Of a stretch of DNA of 5,645 nt, positions 1 to 5,645 are shown piece by piece. The DNA lies in assembly GCA_023403475.1 (NCBI GenBank), contig JAEYEL010000009.1, positions 1 through 5,645 of the forward strand. The letters run 5' to 3'. The DNA is from Actinomycetes bacterium (GTDB lineage: Bacteria > Actinomycetota > Coriobacteriia > Coriobacteriales > Eggerthellaceae). A program made the translations under genes and the position numbers. The notes under the pieces were generated by a model. It made no database searches. It worked only from the letters and a program-made list of their open reading frames with translations, and had not been told where the DNA came from. Every line of letters begins with the position of its first letter. The first letter of the stretch is position 1.

Positions 1-39
1 ATCAACCGGTGCTTCGCCCGCCGTTTGCTGAGGTGCCTC

Positions 40-68
40 TTGCGTTGCAGGTCTTTGCTCGTTACAAT
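40..68 (+). promoter_or_regulatory. Candidate sigma-70-type promoter of the regulator-activase operon
   Basis: A -10-like hexamer TACAAT at 63-68 (one mismatch to TATAAT) lies 17 bases after a weak -35-like TTGCGT at 40-45. The predicted transcription start is near 74-76, exactly where the repeated half-sites begin, so a repressor bound there would block initiation. The -10 and the spacing are good, and the -35 matches only in its TTG. The call rests on pattern and position alone. Confidence 0.4.
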
Positions 69-72
69 GCTC

Positions 73-134
73 CTATTGAACAATCTGTTTATTAATGGGC
101 GACCTGTTCAATAGACGGGATTCAATAGACGGGA
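73..134. promoter_or_regulatory. Candidate TetR operator cluster: inverted repeat plus 14-bp tandem direct repeat
   Basis: CTATTGAACA (73-82) is the exact reverse complement of TGTTCAATAG (105-114). The second arm lies inside TTCAATAGACGGGA (107-120), which is repeated perfectly and directly adjacent at 121-134. The half-site TTCAATAG thus occurs three times, at 73-80 (inverted), 107-114 and 121-128. The first arm also forms an imperfect 10-N3-10 palindrome with TGTTTATTAA (86-95), with 7 of 10 positions matching, a size usual for TetR-family operators. The cluster begins at the predicted transcription start and lies just upstream of the regulator gene, which suggests autoregulation. In RNA, the 10-bp arms could also pair around a 22-base loop. 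The repeats are seen directly, and the operator role is inferred. Confidence 0.6.
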
Positions 135-145
135 AGCGAGGGCGC

Positions 146-934
146 ATGGGTTCTTCGACGACAGCGGCTCGGCGGAACAGAGACGGCTCGCATGGGGTGG
201 GCGGTTCGCGCGATGCAGACGACTTGCGCGGCACGTCGCCAGCCGGAGAGTCGGCTGCGCAGGTGGCAGCGCAGGAGTCGACCGCACAGACGATGGCTGC
301 AAGCGCAGCCGTTGCGGCTTTTTCTGATTCTTCCAATGGCGAGGACAAGCGCATCATGCGGTCGAAGTGCGCGTTGCGCTCTGCGCTCATCGAACTGACC
401 GAAGAGCGCGGGCTTGACGGGTTTTCCGCAAGCGACTTGTGCGCGAAGGCGGGGCTTAACCGGGGCACGCTCTACAACAATTTCGGCGACAAGGACGGTT
501 TGCTTGCGGCGCTCGAGGGCGATGTCATGACGGGGCTCGTCGATTTCCAAAACAGTATGCGGGCTCTTTCCCTCAAAGACCTTCTGCGCTATCGCGTGAA
601 CAAGCAGCCCGCGCCGTTTCTGATTGACCTTTTCGATTATCTGCGCGAACAGGGCGACTTTCTGCACGCGGTGCTAGGGCCTAAGGGTGATGCGAGCTTC
701 GGGCCGCGCGTGCGCGATGCCGTGTGCACCGAGATCATCCAAACCGTTCTGCACGAACGCTACCGCAACGACCCCGCGCCGTTCGTGCAGTACTACGTGG
801 CGTTCTACGCATCGGCGTATCTGGGGGTCATCACACACTGGATAGAGACGGGCATGGGGGAAAGCTCGCAGGAAATGGCGCGCATCGCGCTGCGACTTTT
901 CTTCATCAAGCCGGGCGATCCCATCAAGCTGTAA
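146..934 (+). CDS. TetR/AcrR-family transcriptional regulator
   Basis: This is a DNA-binding one-component regulator, probably a dimeric repressor in the cytoplasm. From ATG 146 it is 262 aa. The N-terminal helix-turn-helix domain lies at about residues 70-124, with recognition region SASDLCAKAGLNRGTLYNNF (94-113) followed by GDKDGLL, a classic TetR pattern. The C-terminal ligand/dimer domain ends in GVITHWIETGMGESSQEMA, which resembles the DhaS-like group of TetR C-terminal domains. About 70 residues of Ala/Ser/Gly-rich, probably disordered sequence precede the HTH, which is unusual. The start is uncertain. ATG 95 is in frame but lies inside the operator repeats and has no Shine-Dalgarno. 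ATG 146 has GAGGG/GGGAAG just upstream. ATG 356 has GAGGA at 341-345 and would give a compact 193-aa protein starting at the HTH domain. The stop is 8 bases before the activase gene, so that gene is the likely target along with its own promoter. The ligand is unknown. Confidence 0.9.
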   Translation: MGSSTTAARRNRDGSHGVGGSRDADDLRGTSPAGESAAQVAAQESTAQTMAASAAVAAFSDSSNGEDKRIMRSKCALRSALIELTEERGLDGFSASDLCAKAGLNRGTLYNNFGDKDGLLAALEGDVMTGLVDFQNSMRALSLKDLLRYRVNKQPAPFLIDLFDYLREQGDFLHAVLGPKGDASFGPRVRDAVCTEIIQTVLHERYRNDPAPFVQYYVAFYASAYLGVITHWIETGMGESSQEMARIALRLFFIKPGDPIKL

Positions 935-938
935 GGAG
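933..938 (+). promoter_or_regulatory. Ribosome binding site that fixes the activase start
   Basis: AAGGAG at 933-938 overlaps the TAA stop of the regulator (932-934) and ends four bases before ATG 943. It is the only strong Shine-Dalgarno near the start of the large gene. It supports ATG 943 over the in-frame GTG at 724 and suggests translational coupling to the regulator. Confidence 0.85.
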
Positions 939-942
939 AATC

Positions 943-3900
943 ATGAGCGAGCATCAGAATCTGCGCATCGGCATCGACGTTGGCTCCACCACCGTGAAGC
1001 TGGCCATTCTCGATGAGAACAACGCCGTGAGGTTTTCCGTGTATCGGCGCCACCATGCCGACGTGCGCGCGACTATCGTGGAAGTGCTGGAAGAAGCTGC
1101 CGCAGCCATGGCGGACGCAGGCGGCGCTTTCGGCGAGAAGACCATGACCATTGCCATCACCGGGTCGGGCGGGCTTTTGCTGGCGCAGTGGCTGGGCGTG
1201 GAATTCGTGCAGGAGGTCATTGCGAGCAAAACCGCCGTGGAGACCTTCATTCCGAAAACCGACGTGGCCATTGAGCTGGGCGGGGAAGACGCGAAGATAA
1301 TCTATTTCGACCAAGGCATCGAGCAGCGCATGAACGGTACGTGCGCAGGCGGCACGGGTGCGTTCATCGACCAGATGGCATCGCTTCTGAACACCGATGC
1401 CGGCGGGTTGAACGAGCTGGCGCAGGGCGCCACGACTATTTACCCCATCGCGTCGCGCTGCGGCGTGTTCGCCAAAACCGATGTGCAGCCACTTCTGAAC
1501 GAGGGTGCGCGCAAAGAGGACATTGCGGCATCCATCTTCCAGTCAGTGGTGACGCAGACCATTTCCGGTTTGGCGTGCGGGCGGCCCATCCGCGGGTACG
1601 TGGCGTTTCTGGGCGGGCCTTTGCAGTATCTTCCCGAACTGCGCAAGCGCTTCTACGAAACGCTCGAGCTTGACGAAGAGCATCGCATCGTTCCGGAAAA
1701 CGCCCACCTGTTCGTGGCGAGCGGGTGCGCCATTGCGGGCGCGACAAGCGAGACCGTGCGCGCCGAGCGCCTGACCGACGTGCTCGAGCGTTTGCGCGGG
1801 TTGGGCGACATGCAGGGTTCGGAGGTCGTGCGGCTCGATCCGCTGTTCGCCACCAAGGAAGATTATGAGAAGTTCAAGACGCGCCACGACGCGGAATGCG
1901 TGCGCAGGGGCGACCTCATGGCCTATACGGGCACGGCGTATCTGGGTATCGATGCCGGTTCGACCACGTTCAAGGCGGCGCTCATCGGTCAGGACGGCGC
2001 GCTTTTGTGGTCGCATTACGCTAACAACAAAGGCGATGTGCTGGGGTGCGCGAAGGCGGCGCTTGCGAATCTGTACAACGACTTGCCGGTCGATGCGAAA
2101 ACAGGCGTACCTTGCGTGCGCATCGGGCATGCCACGGTGACAGGTTACGGTGAGGGACTGCTGCTCGAGGCGCTGCGGGTGGATTCCGGCGAGATAGAGA
2201 CGGTGGCGCACTTGCGCGGTGCGCAGGAGATGCTGCCGGGCGTGGAATTCATCTTGGACATTGGCGGGCAGGACATGAAATGCCTGCGTGTGAAGGATGG
2301 CGTTATCGACCACATCATGCTGAACGAAGCGTGTTCTTCGGGCTGCGGCAGCTTCATCGAAAGCTTCGCCTCCGGTCTCAACTTGGACGTGGCGGAATTC
2401 GCCCAAACGGCCATTGCAGCCGAGCGTCCGGTTGACTTGGGCAGTCGTTGCACGGTGTTCATGAACTCGCGCGTGAAGCAGGCGCAGAAGGAAGGCGCCA
2501 CCGTAGGCGACATCGCGGCGGGCCTGGCCATTTCCGTTATCAAGAATGCCCTGTTCAAGGTTATAAAGATTCGCGACCCGCACGACGTGGGCACGCATGT
2601 TATCGTGCAGGGCGGCACGTTTCTAAACGATGCCGTGCTGCGCGCGTTCGAACAACTTGCCGAGGTGGACGCCGTACGTCCCGATATCGCCGGCAACATG
2701 GGCGCCTACGGCGCGGCCCTGCTCGCCCGCGACCGCTATGCCGAAGCCGTGAGCCGCAATCTGCAGATGGTCGAGCAAACGGGCGCGCCTTCGCCAAACC
2801 CCGTTTCCACCCTTCTTTCCCTCGAGGAAATAGAGGCGCTTTCCCCAACCCATAAAACGGTGCGCTGCAAGGGATGCTCGAACAGTTGCCTGCTCACGGT
2901 GAACGATTTCGGAGCCGACCCGCAAACGGGCAAGCGCCGCCGCTTCATCACGGGAAACCGTTGCGAGAAGGGCGCCGGCACGCACGACGAGAGCAAAAAC
3001 GTGCCCAACCTTTACGAGTACAAGAGCCGCCGCCTGTTCGGCTACGAGCCGCTTGCGGCTGATGCCGCGCCGCGTGGCAGCGTGGGCATTCCGCGCGCGC
3101 TCAACATGTACGAGAACTATCCGTTTTGGTTCACGTTCTTCACGCAGCTGGGCTTTCGCGTGGTGCTTTCCGATCCGTCCACGAAGAAAACCTACGAGGC
3201 GGGCATCGAGTCCATGCCGTCGGAAAGCGTGTGCTATCCGGCGAAGCTTTCGCACGGGCACGTTATGAATCTGCTTGAGAAGCACCCTGACTTCATCTGG
3301 TTCCCTTGCAGCAAATGGGAACGTCAGGAAGATGCGGGGGCGGGTAATCACTTCAACTGCCCCATTGTGGCCAGCTATCCCGAAGCGCTGCGCCTGAACA
3401 TCGACGAGCTGCAAACCGTGAGTATTCCGTTTATGAACCCGTGGCTTCCCTACGACAAGAAGGAACATCTCAAGAAACGCCTGTTCGTAGAGCTGGTAGA
3501 GGCGCACCCCGAGCTTATGGGCAAGGGCGTGGCGGCGCCCACCCAAGACGAGGTGGACGCTGCCGTTGACGCGGCGTGGGCGGAAGACGAGGCGTTCAAA
3601 CGCGACATGCGCGCAAAGGGCACGGAAACGCTCGCGTGGATGGAGGCGACCGGCACGCACGGCATCGTGCTGGCAGGGCGTCCCTACCACAACGACCCCG
3701 AGATCAACCACGCCATCCCCGAGCTTTTGACCAGCTTCGGGCTGGCAGTGCTCACGGAAGACTCCATCGCGCACTTGGGCACGCTCGAGCGGCCCATTCG
3801 CCTGGTCGACCAGTGGATGTACCACACGCGGCTGTACGCGGCGGCCAAGGTGGCAACCGAGCGGCGCGACCTCGATCTCATTCAGCTGAACAGCTTCGGC

Positions 3901-5580
3901 TGCGGCCTTGATGCGCTCACGACCGATCAGGTGCAGGAGATTCTGGAAGCCGCCGGCAAGGTGTACACGGTGCTGAAAATCGACGAGGTGTCGAACCTGG
4001 GCGCGGCACGCATCCGCGTGCGCAGCTTGCTTGCGGCGTTGAAGGACCAAGCGGACGAAGCGGGCGACGCGGCGATGAGGAAAGCTGCCGAGGAGCGCGG
4101 TTGCCCGGCATGCGGCGAGCTTCAGCCTGCGGTGACAGGGGCGGTGCCCGAGACGTTTGCGGAAAAGGCGGCGTCCGACGTCCAGGAGCGCATCAAGCAG
4201 CGGCGGGGAGCCACGACGGAATTTCCCCGTGCGGTGTTCACCGAGGAAATGAAGGCGGCGGGCTACACCATTCTGGCGCCGCAGATGGCGCCGTACCACT
4301 TCGAGCTGCTCGTGCCCATATTCAGCCGCTTCGGCTACAACGTTGAGCTTCTTCCCAGCGTTGACCACGGAGCGGTGGATGCCGGCTTGAAGTTCGTGAA
4401 CAACGATATATGTTACCCGTCCATTCTGGTGACCGGGCAGATCATGGAAGCGGTCATGTCAGGCAAATACGACACCGACAAGCTGGCGGTGCTCATCACG
4501 CAAACGGGCGGCGGGTGCCGTGCCACCAACTACATCTCGCTTATTCGCAAGGCGCTGGCCTCCGTGGGGTTGTCCCATATTCCGGTCATAGCCATATCGT
4601 TCAAAGACCTAGGCGAGAACAACCCCGGCTTCAAGATAACGCCGAAGATGCTGCTCCAAGCCGTGTATGCGCTGCAGTACGGCGACCTGCTCATGATGTG
4701 CCTTTACCGCACGCGTCCCTACGAGGTGGAGCCGGGCAGCGCTTGGCGCCTGTTCGACCATTGGATGGCCGTCTGCAAGGCGCAGCTTGTCAAGGGCGAG
4801 TCGATGGGGCAGTTCAAACGCACGGTGCGCCATATAGTGGAGGACTTCGACACGCTGCCGCTTGAAAACGAAGGCACCAAGCCGCGTGTGGGCGTGGTGG
4901 GCGAGATTCTGGTGAAGTTCCACCCCACAGCGAACAACCAAGTGGTCGATGTCATCGAGCGCGAGGGCTGCGAGGCCGTGGTGCCGGGGCTTATCGAGTT
5001 CTTCCTGTTCGGCATTGCGGGCGGCATCTTCCAGAAAGATCCGCTCGGACGCTCTGCGAAAGGCGCCACGGGCAGCAAGATAGCGCTTAAGGCAGTGAAG
5101 AAGCTGCGCCGTCCGGTCACCCGTGCGCTCGAGAGGTCGAGCCGCTTCGAGCCGCCTGCGAACATCTACGAGCTGGCCGAATATGCGAGCGAAATCTTGA
5201 GCCTGTGCAACTCCATGGGCGAAGGCTGGCTGCTCACGGCCGAGATGGTGGAGCTTATCAAGACGGGTGCGCCGAACATCGTGTGCACGCAGCCCTTTGC
5301 CTGCCTGCCGAACCACGTGGTGGGCAAAGCCGTTATCAAGGAGCTGCGTCGCCGCTACCCCGAAAGCAACATCGTGGCTGTGGACTACGATCCCGGTGCT
5401 TCCGAGGTGAACCAGCTCAATCGCATAAAGCTCATGATAAGCGTTGCGAAGGCGAACCTTGCCGAAAAAGAGGCGCAGGCGAAGGCGACCCGCGATAGCT
5501 TTGTGTCCGCCAGCGTCTCCGACCCTGCCACCGAGGTTGCCGGCGAGCTGGAAGTGAAGGTGGAGGTGGAGAAGGAGTAG
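943..5580 (+). CDS. Giant fused acyl-CoA dehydratase activase (two ASKHA ATPase modules plus two dehydratase-like modules)
   Basis: This is a 1545-aa cytoplasmic protein with no signal peptide or membrane segment seen. In the family, an ATP-driven activase with a [4Fe-4S] cluster injects a low-potential electron into a 2-hydroxyacyl-CoA dehydratase or related Fe-S enzyme. Module 1 (about 7-270) has GIDVGSTTVK (10-19), TGSGG (73-77), ELGGEDAK (111-118), NGTCAGGTG (131-139) and SRCGVF (171-176). Module 2 (about 332-600) has GIDAGSTTFK (335-344), TGYGE (400-404), DIGGQDMK (439-446), NEACSSGCGSF (461-471), SRCTVF (501-506) and QGGTF (556-560). A linker carries Cys642, 645, 649 and 674. Residues 712-940 match the DUF2229 type (GIPRALNMYENYPFW, ESVCYP), continuing to SFGCGLD (984-990). 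Residues 1107-1500 have NDICYP (1154-1159), GGGCRATNY (1189-1197) and CTQPFACLPNH (1448-1458). The tail (1507-1545) is Glu/Ala-rich. The reading frame is intact throughout. Family assignment is firm. Substrate and physiological role are unknown; a role in amino-acid fermentation or aromatic acyl-CoA reduction is only one possibility, and a reductase of the double-cubane Fe-S protein type is another. Confidence 0.93.
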   Translation: MSEHQNLRIGIDVGSTTVKLAILDENNAVRFSVYRRHHADVRATIVEVLEEAAAAMADAGGAFGEKTMTIAITGSGGLLLAQWLGVEFVQEVIASKTAVETFIPKTDVAIELGGEDAKIIYFDQGIEQRMNGTCAGGTGAFIDQMASLLNTDAGGLNELAQGATTIYPIASRCGVFAKTDVQPLLNEGARKEDIAASIFQSVVTQTISGLACGRPIRGYVAFLGGPLQYLPELRKRFYETLELDEEHRIVPENAHLFVASGCAIAGATSETVRAERLTDVLERLRGLGDMQGSEVVRLDPLFATKEDYEKFKTRHDAECVRRGDLMAYTGTAYLGIDAGSTTFKAALIGQDGALLWSHYANNKGDVLGCAKAALANLYNDLPVDAKTGVPCVRIGHATVTGYGEGLLLEALRVDSGEIETVAHLRGAQEMLPGVEFILDIGGQDMKCLRVKDGVIDHIMLNEACSSGCGSFIESFASGLNLDVAEFAQTAIAAERPVDLGSRCTVFMNSRVKQAQKEGATVGDIAAGLAISVIKNALFKVIKIRDPHDVGTHVIVQGGTFLNDAVLRAFEQLAEVDAVRPDIAGNMGAYGAALLARDRYAEAVSRNLQMVEQTGAPSPNPVSTLLSLEEIEALSPTHKTVRCKGCSNSCLLTVNDFGADPQTGKRRRFITGNRCEKGAGTHDESKNVPNLYEYKSRRLFGYEPLAADAAPRGSVGIPRALNMYENYPFWFTFFTQLGFRVVLSDPSTKKTYEAGIESMPSESVCYPAKLSHGHVMNLLEKHPDFIWFPCSKWERQEDAGAGNHFNCPIVASYPEALRLNIDELQTVSIPFMNPWLPYDKKEHLKKRLFVELVEAHPELMGKGVAAPTQDEVDAAVDAAWAEDEAFKRDMRAKGTETLAWMEATGTHGIVLAGRPYHNDPEINHAIPELLTSFGLAVLTEDSIAHLGTLERPIRLVDQWMYHTRLYAAAKVATERRDLDLIQLNSFGCGLDALTTDQVQEILEAAGKVYTVLKIDEVSNLGAARIRVRSLLAALKDQADEAGDAAMRKAAEERGCPACGELQPAVTGAVPETFAEKAASDVQERIKQRRGATTEFPRAVFTEEMKAAGYTILAPQMAPYHFELLVPIFSRFGYNVELLPSVDHGAVDAGLKFVNNDICYPSILVTGQIMEAVMSGKYDTDKLAVLITQTGGGCRATNYISLIRKALASVGLSHIPVIAISFKDLGENNPGFKITPKMLLQAVYALQYGDLLMMCLYRTRPYEVEPGSAWRLFDHWMAVCKAQLVKGESMGQFKRTVRHIVEDFDTLPLENEGTKPRVGVVGEILVKFHPTANNQVVDVIEREGCEAVVPGLIEFFLFGIAGGIFQKDPLGRSAKGATGSKIALKAVKKLRRPVTRALERSSRFEPPANIYELAEYASEILSLCNSMGEGWLLTAEMVELIKTGAPNIVCTQPFACLPNHVVGKAVIKELRRRYPESNIVAVDYDPGASEVNQLNRIKLMISVAKANLAEKEAQAKATRDSFVSASVSDPATEVAGELEVKVEVEKE

Positions 5581-5628
5581 GAACAGGAACAGGAGCAAGG
5601 ACAGGAGTAAGGACAGGAGCAGGAAGCG
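5551..5628 (+). repeat. Purine-rich hexamer repeat straddling the activase stop codon
   Basis: Imperfect six-base units of the form GARNAR/GARGTG run from 5551 to 5628, across the TAG at 5578-5580. The clearest copies are GAACAG (5581-5586 and 5587-5592) and the 12-base pair GAGCAAGGACAG (5593-5604) / GAGTAAGGACAG (5605-5616). The units stay in register with the upstream codons. The repeat also creates several AGGAG strings that look like ribosome binding sites, but no start codon follows at a suitable distance, so they are probably a by-product of the repeat. Confidence 0.75.
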
Positions 5629-5638
5629 GAAATTTCCG
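5627..5638. other. 12-bp perfect palindrome downstream of the activase gene
   Basis: CGGAAATTTCCG reads identically on both strands. With no loop it is a poor hairpin and more like a protein-binding site. It could alternatively be part of a larger structure cut by the window end, since GCGG (5626-5629) can also pair with CCGC (5641-5644). No U-run is visible, so a terminator cannot be claimed. Confidence 0.3.
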
Positions 5639-5645
5639 TGCCGCG

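Noticed and set aside
1..95. Possible 3' end of an upstream + strand gene (open frame from 3 to TAA 93-95, overlapping ATG 95 as TAATG)
   Set aside because: The 30-codon stretch has plausible amino-acid composition but low GC at third positions compared with the other genes. A candidate promoter and operator sit within it. The opposite strand also has open frames here, with no usual start codon. The evidence is too short to call a gene.
122..667. Antisense open frame opposite the regulator
   Set aside because: The sense strand encodes a clear TetR helix-turn-helix. The antisense product is Arg/Cys-rich and matches nothing I recognise.
724..942. In-frame GTG at 724 that would extend the activase by 73 residues
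   Set aside because: It would overlap the regulator by over 200 bases, the added residues look like an out-of-frame translation (His/Arg-rich) and lack family similarity, and ATG 943 has a strong Shine-Dalgarno and begins right before the GIDVGSTT motif.
2623..4368. Long antisense open frame (about 580 codons) inside the activase gene
   Set aside because: Such antisense frames are common opposite GC-rich coding sequence. The predicted protein is Arg/His/Ala-rich without a recognisable domain, and the sense strand has unambiguous family motifs. The same applies to 1543-2598 and 4609-5598 on the minus strand.
505..5135. Recurring CTCGAG hexamers across the window as a possible motif
   Set aside because: They occur mostly in frame as Leu-Glu codons (CTC GAG) and their spacing is irregular, so codon preference explains them.
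943..5580. Hsp70/actin-type chaperone or sugar kinase as an alternative identity for the ASKHA modules
   Set aside because: The cysteine motifs NGTCAGGTG/SRC and NEACSSGCG/SRC, and the attached DUF2229-type region, are specific to CoA-enzyme activases and absent from chaperones and kinases.

Overview
The window is a compact two-gene unit on the + strand of a GC-rich genome. A short regulatory leader (about 1-145) precedes a TetR-family regulator (146-934). Eight bases after its stop begins a very large gene (943-5580, 1545 aa) for a multidomain protein of the 2-hydroxyacyl-CoA dehydratase activase family (HgdC/BcrA/BadF type). The last 65 bases hold a purine-rich hexamer repeat and a 12-bp palindrome, and the window ends before any further gene is clear.

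The organism is probably a strict anaerobe, because this family depends on oxygen-sensitive Fe-S chemistry. High GC plus a giant fused activase would fit an anaerobic actinobacterium of the Coriobacteriia (Eggerthellaceae-like). A GC-rich clostridial relative is possible. This assignment is inference from composition and gene type only.

The main object is the architecture of the large protein. Two ASKHA ATPase/activase modules (about residues 7-270 and 332-600) are followed by a four-cysteine linker (642-674). Then come two modules that resemble each other and carry dehydratase-like cysteine motifs (about 712-1035 and 1107-1500). An activase dimer and a two-subunit dehydratase-like partner therefore appear joined in one chain. 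The general family is known from anaerobes but its substrate is not, and no separate dehydratase, CoA-transferase or electron-transfer gene lies in the window to suggest one.

The regulator and the activase gene are almost certainly cotranscribed. The leader has a plausible promoter (TTGCGT-N17-TACAAT). At and just after the predicted transcription start are three copies of an 8-bp half-site, one inverted and two in a perfect 14-bp tandem repeat. The simplest model is that the TetR protein represses its own operon through these sites and is released by an unknown ligand, perhaps an acyl-CoA or organic acid.
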